Shown here piece by piece: positions 17,212 to 25,019 of a stretch of DNA of 64,000 nt. The stretch is taken from assembly GCF_042666435.1 (NCBI RefSeq), contig NZ_JBHTDC010000001.1, positions 558,001 to 622,000 of the forward strand, written 5' to 3'. The stretch is from Allosphingosinicella sp042666435. Lineage in GTDB: Bacteria > Pseudomonadota > Alphaproteobacteria > Sphingomonadales > Sphingomonadaceae. Positions within the stretch are counted from its first letter, which is position 1. Every line of letters starts with the position of its first letter. The position numbers and the translations under genes were made by a program. The notes below the pieces were generated by a model. That model ran no database searches, was not told the DNA's origin, and was given only the letters and a program-made list of their open reading frames with translations.

Positions 17212-17847
17212 ATGGGGGACGACAGGAAGTCGGAACGGGAGCCCGCCCGCATTGAGGGCGACGGTCCCGGGACGCAACGCTACGGTCACCTGTCCGGCGA
17301 CCCGGCCTCTCCCGGACGCTACTACGGCTCGCCCCAATATGTCGGCGTCGGCGCCGGCGACGGCGTTGTCATCACCGGAGTCGATCCGGACCCCGCCGCG
17401 CTCGGCCTTGATGGCGAGCGCCAGATCAGAATCCGAGTTGAGACGGACGGACCGCTCGGCGTCGGCAATGTCGGACGGTTCCTGCAGGAGGTCGATGACG
17501 CGTTGCGACAGGCGGCCGGTACCGAAGCAGCAAGGCCAGAGCTTGCGCACATCGGCACCGGCAGCCTTATCGTGGTCGTGACCGTGGGCGGGGCCGTCGC
17601 GGTCGCGAAACTTGCGTTGGAAACGTTCAAATATTTCGACACGAGGCGAATCGAGAAGAAGCGTCGGAATGAGGATATCGCGCGCGAAGAACAGCACCGC
17701 CGCGAGGACCGAGAGGAAAGAGATCGGCGGCGTCGAGAAGAGCGGGAATGGGAAGAAAAGAAGGCCGCCGCCAAGCTGGACAGGCATGTTACGAACGTCA
17801 TTTTCTATGGTGGAGGGGCACGCTATGAACTGCGACCGCCGCGCTAA
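17212..17847 (+). CDS. Protein of unknown function in the tRNA-Lys mini-island
   Basis: I do not recognise a family. The 211 aa product has four parts. Residues 1-60 are Gly/Pro-rich and probably disordered. Residues 70-103 look like a strand plus helix (RQIRIRVETDG, then a helix ending DDALRQAAG). Residues 114-139 are hydrophobic and could be a membrane helix. Residues 145-195 are dominated by Arg and Glu and probably form a long charged coiled coil. It ends NVIFYGGGARYELRPPR. ATG 17212 has GGAGG six bases upstream. The layout loosely recalls small accessory components of bacterial conflict systems, but no effector gene lies beside it, so this is only a guess. Confidence 0.7.
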   Translation: MGDDRKSEREPARIEGDGPGTQRYGHLSGDPASPGRYYGSPQYVGVGAGDGVVITGVDPDPAALGLDGERQIRIRVETDGPLGVGNVGRFLQEVDDALRQAAGTEAARPELAHIGTGSLIVVVTVGGAVAVAKLALETFKYFDTRRIEKKRRNEDIAREEQHRREDREERDRRRREEREWEEKKAAAKLDRHVTNVIFYGGGARYELRPPR

Positions 17848-17849
17848 TT

Positions 17850-17863
17850 GGCTCACCAACCCC
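17850..17863 (+). repeat. Direct repeat, right copy of the tRNA-Lys 3' end
   Basis: Identical 14-mer to 16848-16861, two bases after the stop codon of the unknown gene. With the left copy it bounds an interval of about 1 kb. No rest of a tRNA gene is present here. Confidence 0.7.
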
Positions 17864-17897
17864 CTTTAGTCGCTGGCTTTTTCGTGCCGCTTCCGGC

Positions 17898-18569
17898 ATG
17901 TCGTTTCGAGCCCATATCGAAACCGGACGACCCGCGCTTATGATGAACGCCCGCACCCGCTTCTGGACAGGGATCGCCCTTGCCGGTTCGCTGTGGCTGG
18001 CGATGCTGCTGCTGGGCGGCGCCGGCTGGGAGCAGGATGAAGCGCTGCTCGCCATGATCCGGGCCGACGAGGACGGCGTCCTCGCCCGCAACGCGGCCGT
18101 GCTGACCAAATTCGGCGGCTGGATGGTGCTGAGCGCGATCACGATCGTCGCGGCGATCTATTTGGCCTTCACGCGCCGGATCCGCGCGGCCCTGCTCCTT
18201 TTCATGGTGTTCGGCGGGCGGCTGCTGGTCGAATTGATGAAGGTGATCGTCGATCGCGACCGGCCGGGCGCGTCGCCTTATCTGGAGGCGCTCCATTCGA
18301 TGAGCTTCCCGAGCGGTCACGCGACCAATGCGATGATCACCTATCTCGCCATCGCGATCCTAGTGCCCGTCCGTCAGCGCAACCGGGCGATCGCGGTTGG
18401 CATCGGCCTGGCGATGGCGATCCAGGTCGGCTGGAGCCGGGTGGCGCTGGGTTATCACTGGCCGAGCGACATTGTCGGCGGCTGGGCCTTTGGCCTGCTC
18501 TGGATCATGGTCTGCATGCGCCTCGCCAGCGCCCGTCCGGACGCCGAGCCGAATGCCCCGCCGCGCTGA
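17898..18569 (+). CDS. PAP2-family membrane phosphatase
   Basis: Integral membrane phosphatase, probably acting on lipid phosphates or undecaprenyl pyrophosphate. It is 223 aa with several hydrophobic segments. The three-part phosphatase signature is complete: KVIVDRDRPG, SFPSGHATNAM and SRVALGYHWPSDIVGG. The start may instead be ATG 17940, since residues 1-14 are not hydrophobic. Exact substrate cannot be told from the sequence. Confidence 0.88.
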   Translation: MSFRAHIETGRPALMMNARTRFWTGIALAGSLWLAMLLLGGAGWEQDEALLAMIRADEDGVLARNAAVLTKFGGWMVLSAITIVAAIYLAFTRRIRAALLLFMVFGGRLLVELMKVIVDRDRPGASPYLEALHSMSFPSGHATNAMITYLAIAILVPVRQRNRAIAVGIGLAMAIQVGWSRVALGYHWPSDIVGGWAFGLLWIMVCMRLASARPDAEPNAPPR

Positions 18570-18621
18570 GCCTGGGAACGCCGCGCCCCTCTCCTTCATT
18601 TAAGAGGAGAGGAGAATCACC

Positions 18622-18837
18622 ATGACCGACAATAAGCGCCCCGACGACAGCGATCTCATCGATGCGATGGAGGACGCCCCGAGCCAGAGCGGCGCGAGCG
18701 GCGGCAACCTTCAGCGCGACGTCGCCAGCCAGGCCGAGGAAGAGCATCTGATCGACGGCAAGACCGGCGTAACCCGGGTCCGCAAGGAAGACAAGGCCGA
18801 CGACGGCGACGTCCCGACCCTGCCGAACCAGAACTGA
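18622..18837 (+). CDS. Small acidic protein of unknown function
   Basis: 71 aa, strongly hydrophilic and rich in Asp, Glu and Gln, with no cysteine or membrane segment. It begins MTDNKRPDDSDLIDAMEDAP and has LIDGKTGVTRVRKEDK in its second half. A strong AGGAGA ribosome site lies 11 nt before the ATG, which argues that it is translated. Probably intrinsically disordered. Confidence 0.65.
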   Translation: MTDNKRPDDSDLIDAMEDAPSQSGASGGNLQRDVASQAEEEHLIDGKTGVTRVRKEDKADDGDVPTLPNQN

Positions 18838-18857
18838 CCTCAGTTTCTCGGGAGCGG

Positions 18858-19460
18858 TCAGGAGCGGCGAAATGCAACCGACAGGTTGTTGGCGGGCATC
18901 TCGACCACGCTCTCCAGCGCAAGGCCCTGCCTGCCGGCCTCGGCGACGACATCGTCCAAGTCGCGAAGCCCCCATTGCGGGTCGCGGCTCCTGAGGGATT
19001 GGTCGAACGCCTCGTTGCTCGGCGCCGTCGGCACACCAGCTCGCCGATAAGCCCCGTAGAGGTAGAGCGGGCAGCCGGCGGGCAGCAGCAGCCCGGCGCC
19101 CCGCATCAGGCCCACGGTCGCCGCCCAGGGGCTGATATGGACCATGTTGATGCACAGGATCGCGTCGGCGCGTTCGATCGGCCATCGGACGGCCGCGGCG
19201 TCCAGCCGGATCGGAGGCAGCAGGTTCGCCGCGCCGGCCTCCAGCCGCCACGCTTCGATCGACGCAAGCGCTTCCGGATCGGGGTCGCTCGGCTGGAACG
19301 TCAGCGTCGGAAAGGCGCGGGCGAAGTGCAGCACATGCTCGCCGCTGCCGCTCGCCACCTCCAGCACCAGCCCCGCCTCCGGCAAAATGCCGCGCAGCAC
19401 GTCCGCGATCGGCTCCGCGTTGCGGGTGACATGCGGGGCCGAGCGACGCGCGTCGCTCAT
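18858..19460 (-). CDS. DUF938-family SAM-dependent methyltransferase
   Basis: 200 aa with a Rossmann-type methyltransferase core: LVLEVASGSGEHVLHFA as the SAM-binding motif, QPSDPDPEAL, then CINMVHISPW, typical of DUF938. Its substrate is not known for the family. Its ATG overlaps the gcvPB stop (ATGA at 19457-19460), so it is the last gene of the glycine-cleavage operon and translated with it. Confidence 0.85.
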   Translation of the reverse strand: MSDARRSAPHVTRNAEPIADVLRGILPEAGLVLEVASGSGEHVLHFARAFPTLTFQPSDPDPEALASIEAWRLEAGAANLLPPIRLDAAAVRWPIERADAILCINMVHISPWAATVGLMRGAGLLLPAGCPLYLYGAYRRAGVPTAPSNEAFDQSLRSRDPQWGLRDLDDVVAEAGRQGLALESVVEMPANNLSVAFRRS

Positions 19461-21076
19461 TCCGCAGCCTGGGCCTGCTCCGGCTCCTTATAGACCAGCA
19501 CGGGCTTCCTCGCGGCCAGCGTCTCGTCGAGGCGGCGGCGCGGCGCATGGACCGGCGCGGCCTTGAGCGACGGGTCGCCGGCCTTGGCCCGCTCCGCCAC
19601 CGATCGCATCGCGCCGATGAACTGATCGAGCGCCGCCTTGCTCTCGGTCTCGGTCGGCTCGACCAGCATCGCGCCATGAACGACCAGCGGGAAATACATG
19701 GTCATCGGGTGGAAGCCCTCGTCGATCAGGCCCTTGGCGAGATCGAGCGTCGAGAGGCCGCCGCCGAAGCCCTTGTCGCTGAACAGGGCCTCGTGCATGC
19801 ACGGCCCGCTCGCCCCGAACGGCGCGTCGAGCACGTCCTCCAATTCGCGCAATATATAATTGGCGTTGAGCACGGCATCGCCCGACACCTGGCGGAGGCC
19901 ATCGGCGCCGTGGCTGAGGATATAGGTCAGCGCGCGGGTGAACATGCCCATCTGGCCGTGGAAGGCGGTCATTCGGCCGAAGGTTTGGCCGTGATGCTCC
20001 TCCGCTGTTTCCTCCTCGATCAGCGCGTAATGGTCGCCCTGCTTCTCGACGAAGGGCAGCGGCGCGAACGGCGTCAGCGCTTCCGAGAAGACCACCGGCC
20101 CGGAGCCGGGCCCGCCGCCGCCATGGGGCGTCGAGAAGGTCTTGTGCAGGTTGATGTGCATCGCATCGATGCCGAGGTCGCCGGGGCGGACGCGGCCGAC
20201 GATGGCGTTGAAGTTCGCGCCGTCGCAATAGACGAGCCCGCCGGCTGCATGGACCGCCTCGGAAATGGCGATCATGTCCGGCTCGAAAAGGCCGCAGGTA
20301 TTGGGGTTGGTGATCATCACGCCGGCGATGTCCGGGCCAAGCCGCGCCCTCAGCGCCGCGAGGTCGACGCGCCCGCGTGGCGTCGCCGGGATGTTCTCGA
20401 CCCGGTAGCCCGCGAACGCCGCCGTCGCCGGATTGGTGCCGTGCGCGCTTTCAGGCACGAGGATCACCTCGCGCCCGTCGCCCCGCGCTTCCAGCGCCGA
20501 TCGAATGGCGAGCAGGCCGCACAATTCGCCATGTGCGCCCGCCTTGGGGCTCATCGCCACGCTGTGCATGCCGGTGAGTTTGATGAGCCATTCACCGAGG
20601 TCGGCGATGACCTTCATTGCCCCTTGCACGGTGTCGGTCGGCTGGAGCGGATGGATGTCGGCGAAGCCCGGCAGCCGCGCCATCCGCTCGTTCAATCGCG
20701 GATTGTGCTTCATCGTGCACGAGCCGAGCGGGAACAGGCCGAGGTCGATCGCGTAATTCTGCCGGCTAAGCCGCGTGTAATGCCGCACCGCCTGCGGCTC
20801 GGACAGGCCGGGAAGATTGATGGGGCGGTTGCGCTCAAGACCCGCCAGCCTGTTTCCCGGCGAAAGCCGGGGTCCAGTTTCGGAGTCCGTCTGGACCCCG
20901 GCTTTCGCCGGGGAACCAAGCGGCTCGAAGTCCACGCCGGTGCCGTCCTCTTCGCCCATCTCGAAGATCAAGGGCTCCTCGAGCATCAGCGCCCGATTGC
21001 GGGTGAAGGTCTCCGCGGCTGCGTCGCCGCCGCTCTCGGGGCGTTCGGGCCGCCAGCCGCTCTGATTCATGCTCAT
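19457..21076 (-). CDS. gcvPB: Glycine dehydrogenase (decarboxylating) subunit 2
   Basis: C-terminal half of the P-protein that decarboxylates glycine and passes the methylamine to lipoylated GcvH. It is 539 aa from ATG 21076, which lies in the gcvPA stop codon. The PLP lysine is in INLHKTFSTPHGGGGPG. The core begins with RLSRQNYAIDLGLFPLGSCT and CTMKHNPR. Residues about 54-75 (PAKAGVQTDSETGPRLSPG) are the translation of a palindromic repeat inserted between the N-terminal arm and the catalytic core. The repeat keeps the frame open and probably forms a surface loop. Confidence 0.95.
   Translation of the reverse strand: MSMNQSGWRPERPESGGDAAAETFTRNRALMLEEPLIFEMGEEDGTGVDFEPLGSPAKAGVQTDSETGPRLSPGNRLAGLERNRPINLPGLSEPQAVRHYTRLSRQNYAIDLGLFPLGSCTMKHNPRLNERMARLPGFADIHPLQPTDTVQGAMKVIADLGEWLIKLTGMHSVAMSPKAGAHGELCGLLAIRSALEARGDGREVILVPESAHGTNPATAAFAGYRVENIPATPRGRVDLAALRARLGPDIAGVMITNPNTCGLFEPDMIAISEAVHAAGGLVYCDGANFNAIVGRVRPGDLGIDAMHINLHKTFSTPHGGGGPGSGPVVFSEALTPFAPLPFVEKQGDHYALIEEETAEEHHGQTFGRMTAFHGQMGMFTRALTYILSHGADGLRQVSGDAVLNANYILRELEDVLDAPFGASGPCMHEALFSDKGFGGGLSTLDLAKGLIDEGFHPMTMYFPLVVHGAMLVEPTETESKAALDQFIGAMRSVAERAKAGDPSLKAAPVHAPRRRLDETLAARKPVLVYKEPEQAQAAE
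20853..20915. repeat. Palindromic repeat inside gcvPB
   Basis: Arms 20853-20877 and 20891-20915 (25 nt each, nearly perfect inverted copies around ggcgaaagccggggtcc) flank a 13-nt spacer. The element is in frame within gcvPB. A related but degraded copy lies in the non-coding stretch near 56515-56613. Confidence 0.9.
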
Positions 21077-22434
21077 GCCAGGCACTCCCGAAGCGCCGCC
21101 GCCAGCGCTTCCACATCTTCCTCGGTAACGGTTTCGGTGACGGCGACGACGAGGCCGTTCTCCAGCGCGTCTGCGCCAGGATAGAGCCGGCCGAGCGAGA
21201 CTCCGCCCAGAATGTCTTCTTCGGCCAGAGCCCGAACGATAGGCCGCGCCTCCTTGGGCAGCTTCAGCGTGAATTCATTGAAGAAGCTGTCATTGACCAG
21301 CTCCACACCCGGCACCTCCGCCAGCCGCTCGGCGGCTTGGGCCGCCTTGGCGTGGTTGAGCGCGGCGAGCTGCCGCAGCCCCTTCTCGCCGAGCAGCGTC
21401 ATGTGGACCGAGAAGGCCAGCGCGCAGAGCCCGCTGTTGGTGCAGATGTTCGACGTCGCCTTCTCGCGCCGGATATGCTGTTCGCGGGTGGAGAGCGTCA
21501 GCACGAAGCCGCGCTTTCCTTCCGCGTCCACCGTCTCGCCGCAAAGCCGCCCCGGCATCTGCCGGACGAACTTCTCCTGACACGCGAACAGGCCCACATA
21601 AGGTCCGCCGAAATTGAGGCCGACGCCGATCGACTGGCCTTCGCCGACGACGATGTCGGCGCCCATCTCGCCCGGGCTGCGGATCGCGCCCAGCGCCACC
21701 GGCTCGGTGACGACGGCGATCAGCAGCGCGCCTTCGGCGTGCGCCTTCTCGGCGATGGGTGCGAGGTCGGCGATGCGGCCGAGTATGTCCGGATACTGGA
21801 CGACGACGCAGCTCGTCTCCCCGTCGATCGAGGCGAGCAGCCGCTCCGTATCGCTTTCGGCGACAAGCTCCGGCAATCTGGTGTCGAGTACATCGCCGGT
21901 GAACCGCGCCATCGTCTCGGCGACCGAGACATAATGGGGATGAAGGCCGGCCGACAGCACGGCCTTGCCGCGCCGGGTGATGCGCCGGGCCATGACGATC
22001 GCCTCCCAGCAGGCGGTCGAGCCGTCATACATGGAAGCATTGGCGACATCGCAGCCGTAGAGCCGCGCCACCTGAGTCTGGAACTCGAACAAGGCTTGCA
22101 AGGTGCCCTGCGCGATTTCGGGCTGGTAGGGCGTGTAAGCGGTCAGGAACTCGCCGCGCTGGATGAGGTGGTCGACGCTCGCCGGAATATGGTGGCGATA
22201 GGCTCCGGCGCCGAGGAAGAAGGGCACCTCCCCCGCCACCAGATTGCGGCGCGCCAAAGCATTCATCTGCCGCTCGACCGAAAGCTCGCTGGCATGGTCG
22301 GCCAGCCCTTCGATCGTGCCGGTGAGGCGCGCCGCCTGCGGCACATCGACGAACAGATCGTCGACGGAAGACGCTCCGATCGAGCGGAGCATCTCGCTCC
22401 GGTCGCGCTCGGCCAATGGTAGATAACGCATCAA
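21073..22434 (-). CDS. gcvPA: Glycine dehydrogenase (decarboxylating) subunit 1
   Basis: N-terminal half of the split P-protein, 453 aa. It opens MMRYLPLAERDRSEMLRSIG and shows FLGAGAYRHHIPASVDHL, TAYTPYQPEIAQGTLQ, YDGSTACWEA and GLNFGGPYVGLFAC. This half folds like a PLP enzyme but lacks the cofactor lysine, which is in subunit 2. Start and stop overlap the neighbouring genes by 4 nt each, so production in equal amounts with gcvPB is likely. Confidence 0.96.
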   Translation of the reverse strand: MMRYLPLAERDRSEMLRSIGASSVDDLFVDVPQAARLTGTIEGLADHASELSVERQMNALARRNLVAGEVPFFLGAGAYRHHIPASVDHLIQRGEFLTAYTPYQPEIAQGTLQALFEFQTQVARLYGCDVANASMYDGSTACWEAIVMARRITRRGKAVLSAGLHPHYVSVAETMARFTGDVLDTRLPELVAESDTERLLASIDGETSCVVVQYPDILGRIADLAPIAEKAHAEGALLIAVVTEPVALGAIRSPGEMGADIVVGEGQSIGVGLNFGGPYVGLFACQEKFVRQMPGRLCGETVDAEGKRGFVLTLSTREQHIRREKATSNICTNSGLCALAFSVHMTLLGEKGLRQLAALNHAKAAQAAERLAEVPGVELVNDSFFNEFTLKLPKEARPIVRALAEEDILGGVSLGRLYPGADALENGLVVAVTETVTEEDVEALAAALRECLA

Positions 22435-23198
22435 TGGGGCTTTCTCATCGTGAATCTAAGTCGGACATAATCGGCGAACCAGCTCCCGTCGGAGCGCCGG
22501 AGCCTGGGGGCGAGGCGGCGTTCGACCGCGGCGGCGACCTCAGCCTGCTCGTCCTCGGGGACACGAGCGGCGTCCATCCAGCCGGTGCGAAAAGTCTTCA
22601 CCCAGGCCGCGACGCCGCTCGGCAAATCCGTCTCGCGCGGAATGATCTGCGCCTCGATGGCAACGAAGCCCGCGCGGCCGTAAATCCGGGTGAACTCCTC
22701 CACGCCAGGATACCATTGCGGATCGGTCGGCGGCACCGGGTAGCCCCGCTCCGTCAGCTGCTCGCGGATGCCGGCACGGAGAATGGCGATATTCCCCTCC
22801 CCGCCCATCTCGCCGACGAAACGCCCGCCCGGCGCGAGCGCCCGAAACACGCCGCTCGCCACGGCGTCGGGATCGAGCATCCAGTGCAGGGCCGCGTTCG
22901 AGAAGACGGCGTCGAACTGGGTATTGAAATCGAGCGCCTGCCCGTCGGCGACATGAGCGTCGATCCCGCGCGCCTTGGCCGCCTCGACCATTTCCTCCGA
23001 GGCGTCGACGCCGACCACCCTCGCCCCCGCCGCGGCGATCTGCTCGGTCAGCACGCCATCGCCGCAGCCAAGGTCGAGTATCGCTTCGCCCGGCTTCGGA
23101 TCGAGTAACTCGAGCGCCGCCGCGCCCAACGCCGGCACGAAGGCAGCATTGCCGGCATAATCCGAAGGGGACCAGCGCGAGGCGGCGTTGACGGTCAC
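22431..23198 (-). CDS. Class I SAM-dependent methyltransferase within the gcv operon
   Basis: 255 aa. The SAM-binding core reads AILDLGCGDGVLTEQIAAAG, followed by GVDASEEMVEAA and SNAALHWMLDPDA. Overall it resembles trans-aconitate methyltransferase, but the substrate is not evident. It sits between gcvH (13 nt upstream) and gcvPA (4-nt overlap), so it must be co-expressed with glycine cleavage. That position is not part of the textbook operon. Confidence 0.85.
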   Translation of the reverse strand: MTVNAASRWSPSDYAGNAAFVPALGAAALELLDPKPGEAILDLGCGDGVLTEQIAAAGARVVGVDASEEMVEAAKARGIDAHVADGQALDFNTQFDAVFSNAALHWMLDPDAVASGVFRALAPGGRFVGEMGGEGNIAILRAGIREQLTERGYPVPPTDPQWYPGVEEFTRIYGRAGFVAIEAQIIPRETDLPSGVAAWVKTFRTGWMDAARVPEDEQAEVAAAVERRLAPRLRRSDGSWFADYVRLRFTMRKPH

Positions 23199-23211
23199 GG
23201 GCGCTCCATCC

Positions 23212-23583
23212 TCACAGGCTGTCGCAGAAGCTCTTGTAATCGTCCGCGCTCATCAGGTCCGACAGTTCGTGATTGTCGGAGAGAGTGAGCTTGAAGAACC
23301 AACCCTCCCCTTCGGCATCGCTGTTGACGAGCGAGGGGTCGGCCTCAAGCGCCGCATTGCCTTCGGTCACCTGGCCCGAAATCGGGGCGTAGATGTCGCT
23401 CGCCGCCTTGACGCTTTCGACCACGGCCGCATCGCCGCCCTTCGTCACCTGGGTGCCGGCGGCGGGGACCTCGACGAAGACGATGTCGCCGAGCTGACCC
23501 TGCGCGAAATCGGTGATGCCGACGGTGGCGCTATCGCCCTCGACGCGGATCCACTCATGCTCCTTGGTGTAATAGACGGTCAT
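23212..23583 (-). CDS. gcvH: Glycine cleavage system H protein
   Basis: Lipoyl carrier that shuttles the aminomethyl group between the P, T and L proteins. It is 123 aa. The lipoylated lysine lies in VVESVKAASDIYAPISG near residue 60. The hallmark N-terminus YTKEHEWIRVEG and the C-terminal SADDYKSFCDSL are present. The start overlaps the gcvT stop (23580-23583). Lipoylation would depend on lipB at 60 kb. Confidence 0.97.
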   Translation of the reverse strand: MTVYYTKEHEWIRVEGDSATVGITDFAQGQLGDIVFVEVPAAGTQVTKGGDAAVVESVKAASDIYAPISGQVTEGNAALEADPSLVNSDAEGEGWFFKLTLSDNHELSDLMSADDYKSFCDSL

Positions 23584-24695
23584 TGGCCGGCTCCCTTGCG
23601 ATGGTAGCGATGGGGGACGAACGGCGTCGAAACCACCTCCGCCTCGAAAATCTTGCCGCGCGACGCCAGGCGGATGTCGCTGCCGGGCTGGGCGGAGGCG
23701 GCGGGCACATAGGCCATGGCGATCGGCGCCTCCAATATCGGGGAGAAGCCGCCGCTGGTGACCCGGCCCACTTCGTTGCCGTCCGCGTCCACGACCATCG
23801 CGCCTTCGCGCACCGGCTGGCGGCCCGATACCGCCAGGCCGACGCGACGGCTGACCGCGCCGTTTTCAAGCTCGTACTGGATGCGACCCGCGCCCGGGAA
23901 GCCGCCTTCCGCCTTTCGCCGCTTGGAGATGGCGAAGCCCAGGTCCGCCTCGATCGGCGATGTCCGTTCGTCGAGGTCGTGGCCATAGAGCGGCAGTCCC
24001 GCCTCCAGCCGCAGCGAATCGCGGGCGCCGAGGCCTATCGGCTTCACTTCGGGCTGATCGGCGAGCAGGTCCGCGACCTTCTCCGCATCCTCGGCCGGAA
24101 TCGAAATCTCGAATCCATCCTCGCCGGTATAGCCCGAGCGGCTGATCCAGGCCGGGACGCCGCCGATCTCGAAGGCATCGCCGGTCATGAAGGTGAGCGC
24201 CTCGACGCCGGGCGCGAGACGGGAGATGAGGTCGGCGGCCTTGGGCCCCTGCAACGCCAGCAGCGCCTGGCTGGTGAGGTGGTCAAGGCTCACCGAATCC
24301 GGCAGGCGGGACCGCAGGAGGGCAATGTCGCCTTCCTTGGTCGCCCCGTTCACCACCAAATAGAAATGCTCGTCGCGGCGCGTGACCATCAGATCGTCGA
24401 CGATGCCGCCCTCGTCGTTCAAGAGCAGCGAATAGCGCAGCCGTCCATCCTTCAGCAGCGACAAATCGGCGGGGAGGATCGCCTCCAGAGCGGCGTCGAG
24501 ATCGGGACCGCTGATCGTCAGCTGGCCCATATGGGAGACATCGAACAGGCCCGCCGATTCCCGCGTCCAGCGATGCTCGGCGATGATGCCTTCATATTGG
24601 ATCGGCATCGAATAGCCCGCGAACGGCACCATGCGGGCGCCCTTGCCCTTATGCCACGCATCCAGCGGGAGGAGTTTTTCGGGGGCGTCGGTCAT
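23580..24695 (-). CDS. gcvT: Aminomethyltransferase (glycine cleavage T protein)
   Basis: Releases ammonia from the aminomethyl group on GcvH and forms 5,10-methylene-tetrahydrofolate. It is 371 aa from ATG 24695 (MTDAPEKLLPLDAWHKGKGA). Motifs include MVPFAGYSMPIQYE, the folate-binding region with SGYTGEDGFEI, and LGFAISKRRK. A longer frame runs up to 24824, but that part overlaps the riboswitch expression platform. First gene of the operon gcvT-gcvH-MT-gcvPA-gcvPB-DUF938. Confidence 0.96.
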   Translation of the reverse strand: MTDAPEKLLPLDAWHKGKGARMVPFAGYSMPIQYEGIIAEHRWTRESAGLFDVSHMGQLTISGPDLDAALEAILPADLSLLKDGRLRYSLLLNDEGGIVDDLMVTRRDEHFYLVVNGATKEGDIALLRSRLPDSVSLDHLTSQALLALQGPKAADLISRLAPGVEALTFMTGDAFEIGGVPAWISRSGYTGEDGFEISIPAEDAEKVADLLADQPEVKPIGLGARDSLRLEAGLPLYGHDLDERTSPIEADLGFAISKRRKAEGGFPGAGRIQYELENGAVSRRVGLAVSGRQPVREGAMVVDADGNEVGRVTSGGFSPILEAPIAMAYVPAASAQPGSDIRLASRGKIFEAEVVSTPFVPHRYHRKGAGQ

Positions 24696-24754
24696 ACCAG
24701 TCTCCAGAGTGGGCGTCGAACATCGCGCGTGACCGCGACCCGTCCAACACTGCA

Positions 24755-24952
24755 CCCCCTCTGTCACTGGACCTGAGAGCTTTCCCCCGGACCGGCGTCC
24801 GGGGTTACCCCTTCGGTGGGACACGGCGAGCCGGTCCGCTTTCCAGAGTGTCTCGTGCCCGCGCGGTCCTTTTGACCTGAGAGATTCCGGGGCGGTTGCT
24901 CCTTCGGCGGCGGGCCCCGGCTTTCACCGGAGCACCACGCTCTCCCGCGCGT
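24755..24952 (-). promoter_or_regulatory. Tandem glycine riboswitch upstream of gcvT
   Basis: On the reverse strand two aptamers stand in series. The first begins gcgcgggagag near 24950, has ccgaaggagcaa, then aatctctcaggtcaaaagga, and closes with the linker gagacactctgga. The second has ccgaaggggtaacc and gctctcaggtcc and ends gacagaggggg near 24755. The conserved purine-rich and ctctcaggt elements fit the known glycine riboswitch consensus. It ends 59 nt before the gcvT start. It should switch the whole operon on when glycine is plentiful. The second aptamer lacks the aaaagga run found in the first. Confidence 0.93.
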
Positions 24953-25019
24953 CCACCCGACGGTTTCCCGTCGGCGACCGCGACGCTCTGGAGCGCCGCC
25001 GCCACAGAGTCAACGCACC

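Noticed and set aside
17032..17859. Minus-strand frame opposite the mini-island gene
   Set aside because: The plus-strand gene has a good ribosome site and structured composition; the minus frame has neither.
24696..24824. Longer N-terminus for gcvT
   Set aside because: The extra residues come from the riboswitch and its expression platform and show no similarity to GcvT.
25008..25013. ttgact on the minus strand as the -35 box of the gcv operon promoter
   Set aside because: No convincing -10 box lies at the right distance before the riboswitch, so it was not listed as a promoter.
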